Assembly: GCA_002384205.1 (NCBI GenBank)
Contig: DGBH01000048.1
Coordinates: 1-7,488, forward strand
DNA: 7,488 bases
Source: Bacteroidetes bacterium UBA4009
GTDB lineage: Bacteria > Bacteroidota > Bacteroidia > NS11-12g > UBA9320
Direction of reading: 5' to 3'
Shown: piece after piece, positions 1 through 6,293 of the stretch
Position numbering within the stretch: the first letter of the stretch is position 1
How the letters are laid out: the number at the start of each line of letters is the position of its first letter
The notes under the pieces: model-generated
What the model saw: the letters and a program-made list of their open reading frames with translations, nothing else
What the model was told of the DNA's origin: nothing
The model's database searches: none
Position numbers and translations under genes: made by a program

Positions 1-1
1 T

Positions 2-562
2 ATCGAAGCTAAAAAACAGAGTGCAGGTAGCAGTATGTACACATCTTCGAGGCTTACTACGCAAGGTAAAAGAAATTTTAAATACGGAAGAGTAGATATT
101 AGAGCCGCGCTTCCAGAGGGGCAAGGTATGTGGCCAGCATTATGGATGTTAGGTGAAAACATTAGCTCAATTGGGTGGCCCGCATGTGGCGAAATTGATA
201 TTATGGAAATGATAGGGGGGGCATCTAATGGTAGATCTGATAGAACTACCCATGGCACTATTCACTGGGAAGGGAATAATAAGGACCATGCGTCTTATGG
301 AACGAGTAAAACGATAGCTAAAAAGCTTTCGGAAGAGTTTCACGTGTATTCTATTGTATGGGATGCTAACAGCATAAAGTGGTATTTTGATGATGTGCAA
401 TTTAATACCGCAGATATTAAGCCTTCGTTATTAAGCGAATTTCATGAAAATTTCTTTTTTATAATGAACGTAGCTGTAGGCGGTAATTGGCCTGGCTCAC
501 CTGATGAAACAACCGTTTTTCCACAAAAAATGTGGGTAGACTATATTAGAATGTATCAATAA
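2..562 (+). CDS. Glycoside hydrolase family 16 beta-glucanase (laminarinase-like), 5'-truncated by window edge
   Basis: Partial gene: the frame is open to the left edge, so the first ATG (35) is internal and about 186 C-terminal residues are visible. Seen: a YTSSRLTTQGK stretch, KYGRVDIRAALPEGQG, WPALWMLG, then the GH16 active-site motif GEIDIME. Its two glutamates lie at 191-193 (expected nucleophile) and 206-208 (expected acid/base), with the aspartate between. Further on are GTIHWEG, HASYG and the closing VAVGGNWPG and WVDYIRMYQ, which normally end a GH16 domain. Known for the family: endo-hydrolysis of beta-1,3 or mixed beta-1,3/1,4 glucans such as laminarin. The extra residue in the ExDxxE motif is usual for laminarinase-type members, but the exact substrate cannot be read from the fragment. 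The protein stops right after the catalytic domain, so it has no C-terminal binding module or secretion domain. Any signal peptide would lie outside the window. A hairpin terminator follows. Confidence 0.93.
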   Translation: MEAKKQSAGSSMYTSSRLTTQGKRNFKYGRVDIRAALPEGQGMWPALWMLGENISSIGWPACGEIDIMEMIGGASNGRSDRTTHGTIHWEGNNKDHASYGTSKTIAKKLSEEFHVYSIVWDANSIKWYFDDVQFNTADIKPSLLSEFHENFFFIMNVAVGGNWPGSPDETTVFPQKMWVDYIRMYQ

Positions 563-581
563 GAGAGATTATGTAAAATAC

Positions 582-611
582 AAAAGCATCACTATAAACG
601 ATGCTTTTTTT
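582..611 (+). terminator. Intrinsic terminator of the GH16 gene, possibly bidirectional
   Basis: A perfect 9-bp stem (582-590 with 600-608) encloses a 9-base loop and runs into a T tract at 605-611 on the plus strand. It lies 20 bases after the GH16 stop. It also lies just past the stop of the converging methyltransferase gene, where the minus-strand copy is followed by a shorter T run. It may therefore serve both genes, though less well on the minus strand. Confidence 0.8.
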
Positions 612-624
612 ATATCCTGAGAGT

Positions 625-1266
625 TTACTTTTTAGCAATCAAATAGTCTGCAAATCCATACCAATCCCAATATACTCCTCCGCGAACATATCCCTTAGTA
701 AGTAGCTGTAAGGGGATTTTAATTGGCATTAATGCAATATTGATCCAGCTTCTATTTTTACCTGCCATCTGCACCTTAAAACGGTGATTCATGAAAATGT
801 TGGCTACCTCTTTTAAGGAGTATATGCGTACATGGGTAGCATCATCAAAAAAATTAAGCGTTTCTTTTTTACTAGGGAAGGTAGCGCTAGCTTCACAAGG
901 AAACTCAATATAAAAAAGTCCGCCTTTTGAGAGTTTCTGAAAAAGTAAAGGAAGTACTTTATCTCCGTTGTACAAATGCTCTATCACATGACTCATGATA
1001 ATTACATCATAGGTGTCATTTGGGATTGCATCAAAGTTTAATTCTGTTAGATCTAGTTGAATAAACTCATCCATATTGCGAATATCCTCTTCCGTATTAT
1101 CGTAGCTTACATCGCGGTCTACACCCGTATAATGACAATTAGGGAGCCACTTCTTAGTAATAGTACTCGAGTGACTTCCAGAGCCAATATCCAGTATTCG
1201 GAGGTCTTGTTTCGCTGTGTATTTACCGATGGTTTTGAGCCTAAAAGGCTTTAATTTAGTGCTCAT
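625..1266 (-). CDS. Class I SAM-dependent methyltransferase, substrate unknown
   Basis: 213-residue cytoplasmic protein with a Rossmann-type methyltransferase fold. Seen: motif I RILDIGSGSHS (about residues 23-33), which forms the SAM-binding loop; an acidic residue in TGVDRD (about 47-52) expected to hold the SAM ribose; YDVIIMSHVIEHL (about 86-98), the post-motif typical of the Methyltransf_11/23 group; and KGGLFYIEFP (about 114-123). No membrane segment or extra domain is visible, so the substrate cannot be named. Relatives methylate small molecules, quinones, lipids or sugars. The ATG start lies 3 bases after the fumC stop codon with no good Shine-Dalgarno site, so translation probably depends on read-on from fumC. 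The C-terminal third (from about 150) is not a motif I recognise and contains aromatic stretches (YVRGGVYWDWYGFADY) that may shape the substrate pocket. Confidence 0.85.
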   Translation of the reverse strand: MSTKLKPFRLKTIGKYTAKQDLRILDIGSGSHSSTITKKWLPNCHYTGVDRDVSYDNTEEDIRNMDEFIQLDLTELNFDAIPNDTYDVIIMSHVIEHLYNGDKVLPLLFQKLSKGGLFYIEFPCEASATFPSKKETLNFFDDATHVRIYSLKEVANIFMNHRFKVQMAGKNRSWINIALMPIKIPLQLLTKGYVRGGVYWDWYGFADYLIAKK

Positions 1267-1269
1267 GAT

Positions 1270-2673
1270 CTAAAATCCGAGTTCCATGTCTCCACACATA
1301 TCTGCAGGCACAACCCATTCGTCAAATTCTGCTGCTGTGAGATAACCTAACTCAACTCCAGCTGCTTTTAGTGTTGTGTTTTCTTGGTGTGCTTTTTTAG
1401 CAATTTTAGCGGCTTTGTCATAACCAATGTGGGTGTTTAAGGCGGTTACCAGCATAAGCGAACTATCTAATTTATTTTTTATTTCAGTAAGATTTGGCTC
1501 AATACCTACTACACAGTTATCGTTAAACGATAGACATGCTTGACCCAATATACGGGCAGATTGAAGAACATTGGCAGCAATTAGAGGCTTAAAAACATTA
1601 AGCTCAAAATGACCATTAGAACCTCCTATGGTAACGGCAACGTCATTTCCCATAACTTGAGCACACACCATTGTAAGTGCTTCACATTGTGTTGGGTTTA
1701 CCTTACCCGGCATAATACTAGAGCCAGGTTCATTGCTAGGGATTAAAATTTCTCCAATTCCGCTTCTTGGACCTGAGCTTAGCATACGAATATCATTTCC
1801 AATTTTCATACAGCTTACTGCGGCTCTTTTCAGAGCACCATGAAGTTCTACCATTGCATCATGTGCAGCAAGTGCTTCAAATTTATTAACTGCCGTGCGG
1901 AAAGGCATTCCCATCTCTTCCGCTATTTTGCTTGCGACAAGTTCCGCATAATCTTTTGGAGCATTAAGCCCAGTGCCTACAGCAGTGCCACCCAAAGCTA
2001 ATTCTTGTGCTCCTATCATTGCATTTTCAATAGCGATTATACTCATTTCAAGTTGTCGTCGGTAGCCGCTAAACTCTTGCCCAAGTGTAAGTGGGGTAGC
2101 ATCCATAAAATGTGTACGACCTATTTTTACGATATGCTTAAACTCGCGTGCTTTTTTCTTAAAAGTATCTTTTAATACTTGCAACCCAGGTATACTAAAA
2201 TCTACTACTTCCTTATAGACGGCAATACTCATAGCCGTTGGGAATGTATCATTACTGCTTTGCGATTTGTTTACATCATCATTTGGGTGAAGAAATTTGT
2301 CGTTATCCATTAAACTGCCGCCTTTCAATACATGACCTCGATTTGCAATCACTTCGTTCACATTCATATTACTTTGTGTTCCGGAGCCTGTTTGCCAAAT
2401 AACCAATGGAAACTCATCGTTTAGCTTCCCAGCAATTATTTCATCGCATACTTGTGCGATAAGTTCTGCCTTTTCTTTAGGAAGTACGCCTAATTCATAG
2501 TTGGTAAGCGCAGCACATTTTTTTAGAACTCCAAAAGCCTTTATAATTTCTAGGGGCATTACTTGGTTACCAATTTTGAAGTTTTCTAGAGATCGTTGGG
2601 TTTGGGCTGCCCAATATTTTGTGGACTCTACTTTTACTTCTCCTATACTGTCTCTCTCTATTCTGTATTCCAT
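1270..2673 (-). CDS. fumC: Class II fumarate hydratase (fumarase C)
   Basis: Interconverts fumarate and malate in the TCA cycle; class II enzymes are iron-free homotetramers in the cytoplasm. Seen: [10 protein letters not shown] near residue 95, [19 protein letters not shown] (about 129-147), [10 protein letters not shown] with the catalytic-region histidine at 188, and the superfamily signature [11 protein letters not shown] at 317-327 with serine 318. These positions agree with those I recall for E. coli FumC (His188, Ser318), and the length of 467 residues also matches. I therefore choose the ATG at 2671-2673. A longer reading from TTG at 2692-2694 would add seven residues, but that TTG lies inside the likely -7 promoter box. 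Aspartase and argininosuccinate lyase share the signature, but the match along the whole protein is to fumarase. The methyltransferase gene follows after 3 bases. Confidence 0.96.
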   Translation of the reverse strand: MEYRIERDSIGEVKVESTKYWAAQTQRSLENFKIGNQVMPLEIIKAFGVLKKCAALTNYELGVLPKEKAELIAQVCDEIIAGKLNDEFPLVIWQTGSGTQSNMNVNEVIANRGHVLKGGSLMDNDKFLHPNDDVNKSQSSNDTFPTAMSIAVYKEVVDFSIPGLQVLKDTFKKKAREFKHIVKIGRTHFMDATPLTLGQEFSGYRRQLEMSIIAIENAMIGAQELALGGTAVGTGLNAPKDYAELVASKIAEEMGMPFRTAVNKFEALAAHDAMVELHGALKRAAVSCMKIGNDIRMLSSGPRSGIGEILIPSNEPGSSIMPGKVNPTQCEALTMVCAQVMGNDVAVTIGGSNGHFELNVFKPLIAANVLQSARILGQACLSFNDNCVVGIEPNLTEIKNKLDSSLMLVTALNTHIGYDKAAKIAKKAHQENTTLKAAGVELGYLTAAEFDEWVVPADMCGDMELGF

Positions 2674-2691
2674 TGTTGTTTGATAAAGCTC

Positions 2692-2699
2692 CAAAGATA
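2692..2699 (-). promoter_or_regulatory. Bacteroidota-type -7 box for fumC and methyltransferase
   Basis: On the minus strand the bases read TATCTTTG, a full match to the TAnnTTTG -7 box used by the Bacteroidota primary sigma factor. It ends 18 bases before the fumC ATG, which would give a leader of only about 10-14 bases. I see no convincing -33 TTG at the usual distance, so the call rests on the -7 box and its position. Confidence 0.55.
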
Positions 2700-2865
2700 A
2701 TTATTTGACCAGCTAAAATTGCAGCCTTAGCTTCAAATAAGTGAAAGCATATAAAAACATCTTTCTGAGCTATTGTCTAATTTTTGTACACAAAGTTGCA
2801 GACCCTTATTAATTGTGGGATGTGAAACACTAAAAACATTAATATTTGTATTATTAATAACATAT

Positions 2866-3450
2866 ATGAAATTAAAACAAATTTTAATAACATTAGTAGC
2901 TTTGCTTTTCGTATGTTTTGCTACCGTTTCCGAAGCTCAAACCTTGAGTAAATCAGAAAAGAAGATCTTAAAAAAGGAATTGAAGACGTATAAGAAAAAT
3001 CCTGAAGATTATTCTTCAATGAAGGAAAGAACAAAAACTCAAATACAGGAGCTGAATGACGAAGTGGAAAGTCTGAAAGCTAAATTAGCTACGTCAAATA
3101 AAGAAACACAGAATTTATCTGATAGATATGCTAGCTTAGAAATGCAATATGCTAAACTTAAAAAGAGCTGCGTTACTAGCGAATTACCAGTAGGAACTGT
3201 TTATCAGGTGCAAATGGGTTACTACGAATATTTAGATTTAATGTCATTTAACTCAAAACTTAAGTCAGTAAAGGCTGAGGAAATTGACGGAGGTAAAAGA
3301 TACATAATTGGTTATTTCGACGATGTAATGGAAGCGGTACAATTTAGCAATGATATAAAGAATCTTGGAATCAATGATGCTTTTGTAACTGAATATACCA
3401 ATGGTAAAAGAAATATGAATTTTGATGCTCTCAAAAGCATTTCAAAATAG
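2866..3450 (+). CDS. Secreted coiled-coil protein with SPOR-like C-terminal domain
   Basis: 194 residues from the ATG at 2866. The frame stays open upstream to a TTG at 2773, but the ATG start puts a clean signal peptide at the N-terminus: MKLK, a hydrophobic core to about residue 20, then a likely cleavage after SEA (24). Residues about 27-102 are charged and helical, with heptad-like spacing (for example LNDEVESLKAKLATSN), so a coiled coil is expected. Residues about 110-183 start with GTVYQVQMGYYE and continue through GGKRYIIGYFDDVMEAVQF and GINDAFVTEYTNGKR. This resembles the repeated-half SPOR fold and is common in Bacteroidota proteins loosely annotated as SPOR or ezrin/radixin/moesin-like. 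SPOR domains bind denuded peptidoglycan, but that function is inference here. One cysteine (102) remains after cleavage. A 10-base AT palindrome (2851-2860) sits just before the start. No full TAnnTTTG box is visible; two near-matches carry a 3-base spacer. The gene ends at a strong terminator. Confidence 0.75.
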   Translation: MKLKQILITLVALLFVCFATVSEAQTLSKSEKKILKKELKTYKKNPEDYSSMKERTKTQIQELNDEVESLKAKLATSNKETQNLSDRYASLEMQYAKLKKSCVTSELPVGTVYQVQMGYYEYLDLMSFNSKLKSVKAEEIDGGKRYIIGYFDDVMEAVQFSNDIKNLGINDAFVTEYTNGKRNMNFDALKSISK

Positions 3451-3475
3451 AAAAATACAGTTGTTAAAATTAAAA

Positions 3476-3507
3476 GCCCATTGCTTTACAAGTGATGGGC
3501 ATTTTTT
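3476..3507 (+). terminator. Strong hairpin terminator between converging genes
   Basis: An 11-bp stem (3476-3486 with 3490-3500) with two G-T wobbles and a 3-base loop, starting with six uninterrupted pairs GCCCAT/ATGGGC. On the plus strand it is followed by a T run at 3502-3507. On the minus strand it is followed by TTTTAATTTT. It can therefore end both the SPOR-like gene and the converging dehydrogenase-like gene. Confidence 0.85.
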
Positions 3508-3562
3508 GTGTCTTAGAACAAAGAAATAGTATATCAGCCGTTCAGTTATCTATCACTTGTTT

Positions 3563-4219
3563 TTAGGATGTAAAACCTTTCAGATATTCGGTTTTTAGCA
3601 ACGAACAAATCTTATATCGCTCATCTTTAGTGTCTTGGTAAAGAGCTTCTAGCGTTTCGTATACATGCTCTAGTCCTATTTCTTTACTCCACTCAAATGG
3701 ACCTTTAGGATAGGCTGTGCCTAACTTCATGCCCAAATCAATGTCTTCTCTGGAGGCCGTTCCCTCTTGCAATGTAAAGTAAGCTTCGTTTATTATCATG
3801 CATATAATACGAGGGGTAACCAATCCTACTCTACTAGCCACAAATCGGTATTCTAAGTCTAGAGACGATAAAATAGCGGATGCAATACCCTTATCATCTT
3901 CGTTTAACGCACATAGTTCGAGTAAGCTTCTGTTGATAAAAGTAGGGAGTGTATTCATGCCAATAATAGGGCAGCTAGGCAACTCGCCTATTTCTGCAAG
4001 TATCTCTTCTAACTGTACTTTTACTGCGCCTACTACTATTAGTTTCCCCTCAAGCTCCATGTAGTATTGTATCTGTTCTGGAGTATCGTCAAAATCTAAA
4101 TCAAATATGACATCATAGCTCTCAATTTCATTAATTTTGAAAGGTAGAATAGTGTACTTGTTCAAGAGTTGTTCAAGTTCTGCTATTTGATTGGGCTGAC
4201 CTTTAGCTGCTATATTCAT
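3563..4219 (-). CDS. 3-hydroxyacyl-CoA dehydrogenase-like protein, likely catalytically degenerate
   Basis: 218 residues. The C-terminal part (about 128-212) matches the helical 3HCDH domain: VGLVTPRIICMIINEAYFTL, TASREDIDLGMKLGTAYPKGPFEW, IGLEHV. The N-terminal part looks like a shortened Rossmann half: YDVIFDLDFDD stands where the family has an acidic IEAVxE stretch, and PIIGMN where it has the GxHFFNP stretch. Key residues differ: there is no GxGxxG at the N-terminus (it reads MNIAAKGQPNQ), the family's catalytic His position holds Asn89, and the Asn of the GFxxNR motif is replaced by Pro136. The Glu near the catalytic His is kept (Glu101). Known enzymes oxidise 3-hydroxyacyl-CoA with NAD in beta-oxidation and are longer (about 280 residues or more). 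I infer a non-catalytic or repurposed paralogue rather than a working dehydrogenase. The frame is intact, so it is not an obvious pseudogene. It is divergent from ridA, 59 bases away. Confidence 0.7.
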   Translation of the reverse strand: MNIAAKGQPNQIAELEQLLNKYTILPFKINEIESYDVIFDLDFDDTPEQIQYYMELEGKLIVVGAVKVQLEEILAEIGELPSCPIIGMNTLPTFINRSLLELCALNEDDKGIASAILSSLDLEYRFVASRVGLVTPRIICMIINEAYFTLQEGTASREDIDLGMKLGTAYPKGPFEWSKEIGLEHVYETLEALYQDTKDERYKICSLLKTEYLKGFTS

Positions 4220-4226
4220 CGATTAG

Positions 4227-4234
4227 CAAAGGTA
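4227..4234 (-). promoter_or_regulatory. -7 box directly before the dehydrogenase-like gene
   Basis: The minus strand reads TACCTTTG, a full TAnnTTTG match, and only 7 bases separate it from the ATG at 4219. Transcription starting at the usual distance would begin at or next to the start codon, giving a leaderless or nearly leaderless mRNA. No good -33 element is seen at 17-20 bases. Confidence 0.5.
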
Positions 4235-4278
4235 TGTGTCCTTGGTAAAAAACTTAACACAAGATAAAAATTAATAAA

Positions 4279-4659
4279 ATGACCAAAAAAATAATTAGTA
4301 CTTCGGATGCTCCAGCAGCCATTGGTCCCTACAGTCAAGCAATTCTTGCCGGCGATACTTTATATTGCAGTGGGCAGATAGCTATCAATCCTAGCACGGG
4401 AGAGTTGGTTTTAGATTCGATTCAAACGGAAACCGAGCAAGTAATGAAAAATATAAAAGCCGTATTAAAGGCCGCGGAAATGGATTTGAGTAATGTCGTA
4501 AAATGCACTATTTTTATGAGTAGCATGGAACATTATGGAGATATTAATACGGTTTATGCTGCTTATTTTTCTGAAAATCCTCCGGCTAGAGAGGCTGTAG
4601 CTGTTAAAACATTGCCCAAAGAGGTCAATGTGGAGATTAGCGTAGTGGCCGTTCGGTAG
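4279..4659 (+). CDS. ridA: RidA family 2-iminobutanoate/2-iminopropanoate deaminase
   Basis: 126 residues, the normal length for this family of small homotrimers. RidA speeds hydrolysis of reactive enamines and imines (for example 2-aminoacrylate) released by PLP enzymes to keto acids and ammonia, which protects those enzymes from damage. Seen: APAAIGPYSQA near the N-terminus with Tyr18 next to the active site, YCSGQIAINPSTGEL (29-43), KCTIFMSSM (75-83), then NPPAREAVAVKTLPKEVNVEI. Arg104 in this last stretch corresponds to the substrate carboxylate-binding Arg105 of E. coli RidA, and Glu119 to its Glu120. Keeping the Arg supports true deaminase activity rather than one of the divergent Rid subfamilies. 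The ATG at 4279 gives the standard N-terminus. No full TAnnTTTG box is visible in the 59-base gap shared with the divergent dehydrogenase-like gene. A hairpin lies 24 bases past the stop. Confidence 0.95.
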   Translation: MTKKIISTSDAPAAIGPYSQAILAGDTLYCSGQIAINPSTGELVLDSIQTETEQVMKNIKAVLKAAEMDLSNVVKCTIFMSSMEHYGDINTVYAAYFSENPPAREAVAVKTLPKEVNVEISVVAVR

Positions 4660-4680
4660 TTAAATAAAATGAGCTATAAC

Positions 4681-4709
4681 AAAAAAGGAGAACATTTCTG
4701 TTCTCCTTT
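4681..4709 (-). terminator. Terminator of tRNA-Phe, possibly also serving ridA
   Basis: A perfect 11-bp stem (4684-4694 with 4699-4709) with a 4-base loop. On the minus strand it is followed by a run of six T (complement of 4681-4686, the first three lying in the stem) a few bases after the tRNA 3' end. On the plus strand only TTT follows, so termination of ridA here would be weaker. Confidence 0.8.
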
Positions 4710-4713
4710 CAAG

Positions 4714-4786
4714 TGGTGTGGGGCGGGATCGAACCGCCGACACAAGGATTTTCAGTCCTTTGCTCTACCGACTGAGCTACCGCACC
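4714..4786 (-). tRNA. tRNA-Phe (anticodon GAA)
   Basis: A 73-base cloverleaf folds completely on the minus strand: acceptor stem (7 positions), TA, D stem GCTC/GAGC with an 8-base loop containing GG, anticodon stem AAGGA/TCCTT around loop CTGAAAA (anticodon GAA), a 5-base variable loop, T stem GGCGG/CCGCC with loop TTCGATC, and discriminator base A. The CCA end is not encoded: the DNA continues CTTG. The acceptor stem reads GGTGCGG on the 5' side and CCACACC on the 3' side, so position 5 (C) faces position 68 (A) and does not form a standard pair. All other stem pairs are intact. The gene has its own upstream -7 box and its own terminator, so it looks like a single-gene unit. Confidence 0.95.
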
Positions 4787-4845
4787 AAAATCGATACTTA
4801 CTGCTAAATGGCACAAAATAAACCTATCAACTCCGTAAGCGGGTG

Positions 4846-4853
4846 CAAAAATA
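4846..4853 (-). promoter_or_regulatory. -7 box for tRNA-Phe
   Basis: The minus strand reads TATTTTTG followed by CA, a full TAnnTTTG match and a common arrangement at Bacteroidota promoters. Transcription would start about 50-55 bases upstream of the mature tRNA 5' end, leaving a precursor leader for RNase P. The -33 region is only T-rich. Confidence 0.5.
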
Positions 4854-4886
4854 ATCCTATAATTCACTTTTAAAAATAAATTATGG

Positions 4887-4919
4887 TTTCGGTATTTAAA
4901 ATATTTCTAAGTGCCGAAA
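4887..4919. promoter_or_regulatory. Imperfect inverted repeat over the promoter of the Fe-S membrane protein
   Basis: The left arm TTTCGGTATTTA (4887-4898) and right arm TAAGTGCCGAAA (4908-4919) are reverse complements at 10 of 12 positions, separated by 9 bases. The dyad ends 5 bases before the -7 box and covers the -33 region. Because it lies upstream of the expected transcription start, a DNA operator for a dimeric regulator is more likely than an RNA hairpin. No regulator is identified. Confidence 0.4.
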
Positions 4920-4924
4920 TTTTC

Positions 4925-4932
4925 TAATTTTG
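4925..4932 (+). promoter_or_regulatory. -7 box for the Fe-S membrane protein gene
   Basis: TAATTTTG is a full TAnnTTTG match, ending 12 bases before the ATG at 4945. A TTTC at 4904-4907, 17 bases upstream, is a one-mismatch -33 candidate lying in the loop of the dyad. The TTG in this box is also the first codon of the longest possible reading of the gene, which argues against that longer start. Confidence 0.55.
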
Positions 4933-4944
4933 AACTTCATACAA

Positions 4945-6252
4945 ATGCAGTATATAGAACAAATTTTATTCGTAGCCATCTTAGCCGTAGCCATCTATTT
5001 CTTTGCCCAAAAAGTAAAGCAGATTCGTAGAAATATTCTAATTGGCAAAGATCAAATAATCAATGATAACAAACCAGCCCGTTGGCTGATGATGGCTAAA
5101 GTAGCCTTGGGACAAAGTAAAATGGTAGTAAGACCAGTAGCTGGATTTTTTCACATTCTAATTTATCTAGGTTTTGTGCTTATCAATATTGAAGTGTTAG
5201 AAATAGTAATTGACGGTATTTTTGGGACTCATAGAGTTTTATCTTTTATGGGGCCAGTATATGACGCCGCTATCGGTTTCTTTGAAATTTTAGCAGTATT
5301 GGTTTTGGTATCTTGTTTGGTCTTTCTGGGTAGAAGATTTATTGCAAAAATTCCACGGTTTCATTCTCCCGAAATGAAGGGTTGGGCGACTAAAGACGCT
5401 ACGTATATTCTTGTCATAGAAATTGTTTTAATGGGTGCCTTACTTAAAATGAATGCTGTAGATCAAGTATTACAAAGCAAAGGTGCTGATCATTATGTGG
5501 CCGCGGGTAGTTTCCCTGTTTCGCAGTATTTAATTGGCTTTTTTCAAAATTATAATATTTCAACACTAATTGTTTTGGAGCGCATTTTTTGGTGGTTTCA
5601 TATTTTGGGAATTTTATTTTTTCTTAATTATGTTCCATACAGCAAGCACTTGCATATTTTCTTAGCCTTCCCTAATACGTGGTATGGTAGACTTCAACCT
5701 GCCGGACAGTTTGCGAATATGCCAGAAATTACCAATGAAGTGAATTTAATGCTTGACCCAAGTAAAGCCGACCCCAACATGCCTCCGCCAGATAAGTTCG
5801 GGGTAAGCGACGTCACGGACCTTTCTTGGAAGAATTTGTTAGACGCGTACTCGTGTACCGAATGTGGTAGATGCACTAGCTCATGCCCTGCCAGTATTAC
5901 GGGTAAAAAACTAAGCCCTCGCAAGATTATGATGGATACGCGCGATAGGGCAGATGAGCTAGGTAAAGCAAAGGATGCCAATGGAGCGGATTATCATGAC
6001 GGGAAGTCTCTCCATGATTATATTTCGCAAGAAGAATTGCTCGCCTGTACTACCTGTAATGCTTGCGTGGATGCTTGTCCTATTAATATTAATCCTTTGG
6101 AAATAATATTTGGAATGCGTCAGTATCAAACCTTGGAAAAATCGAATATGCCAAGCGAATGGGCCATGATGAATAGCAACATCGAAAATAATCAAGCGCC
6201 ATGGCAGTTTTCGCCAAGCGACAGAGCAAATTGGACAAACGACATAAAATAG
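4945..6252 (+). CDS. Membrane-bound (Fe-S) oxidoreductase subunit: NarI-like membrane domain plus two [4Fe-4S] motifs
   Basis: 435 residues from ATG 4945. A TTG at 4930 would add five residues but overlaps the promoter box. The N-terminal half is membranous, with segments near residues 5-22, 66-90, 107-129, 152-168 and 205-242. His70 lies in the second; His219, His235 and His237 lie in or beside the last (WWFHILGILFFLNYVPYSKH). Such histidines resemble the heme b ligands of NarI/DsrM-type quinol-facing subunits. The soluble C-terminal half has two CxxCxxCxxxCP motifs, Cys304/307/310/314 and Cys368/371/374/378, which should bind two [4Fe-4S] clusters as in HdrC/GlpC-like proteins. I infer electron transfer between the quinone pool and a soluble partner; donor and acceptor cannot be read from the sequence. 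Family members often lie next to a CCG-domain HdrB-like subunit, but the next gene here is an outer-membrane receptor 41 bases away. Confidence 0.85.
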   Translation: MQYIEQILFVAILAVAIYFFAQKVKQIRRNILIGKDQIINDNKPARWLMMAKVALGQSKMVVRPVAGFFHILIYLGFVLINIEVLEIVIDGIFGTHRVLSFMGPVYDAAIGFFEILAVLVLVSCLVFLGRRFIAKIPRFHSPEMKGWATKDATYILVIEIVLMGALLKMNAVDQVLQSKGADHYVAAGSFPVSQYLIGFFQNYNISTLIVLERIFWWFHILGILFFLNYVPYSKHLHIFLAFPNTWYGRLQPAGQFANMPEITNEVNLMLDPSKADPNMPPPDKFGVSDVTDLSWKNLLDAYSCTECGRCTSSCPASITGKKLSPRKIMMDTRDRADELGKAKDANGADYHDGKSLHDYISQEELLACTTCNACVDACPININPLEIIFGMRQYQTLEKSNMPSEWAMMNSNIENNQAPWQFSPSDRANWTNDIK

Positions 6253-6293
6253 GGAACAATAAAAACAGCTATGGGGTGTTATAATTCCTTGAT

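Noticed and set aside
2674..2694. Longer fumC start at TTG 2694, adding seven residues
   Set aside because: The TTG is part of the TATCTTTG promoter box. The ATG at 2673 gives a 467-residue protein whose active-site numbering agrees with E. coli FumC.
2705..2736. Bulged inverted repeat (TTGAccAGCTAA / TTAGCTTCAA) upstream of the fumC -7 box
   Set aside because: It has only 6 plus 4 matched bases with a 2-base bulge in AT-rich DNA, which is too weak to call an operator.
2773..2865. 31-residue upstream extension of the SPOR-like protein from a TTG
   Set aside because: It would bury the clear signal peptide inside the protein. The ATG at 2866 places it correctly at the N-terminus.
2905..2919. 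Possible lipobox around Cys17 of the SPOR-like protein
   Set aside because: The residues before the cysteine are LFV, without the Gly/Ala/Ser needed at -1, and a normal signal-peptidase I site (SEA) follows.
3487..3559. Second inverted repeat ACAAGTGAT / ATCACTTGT reaching from the terminator to the end of the dehydrogenase-like gene
   Set aside because: It is nine bases per arm with a long spacer and one arm is already used by the strong terminator hairpin; most likely chance.
3798..4064. 88-residue plus-strand open frame opposite the dehydrogenase-like gene
   Set aside because: It is a shadow of a well-supported gene, with Ser/Pro-rich low-complexity content and no recognisable motif. The same reasoning removed the other antisense frames, including 167-400, 1057-1254, 5694-5981, 5959-6195, 6755-6961 and 7101-7304.
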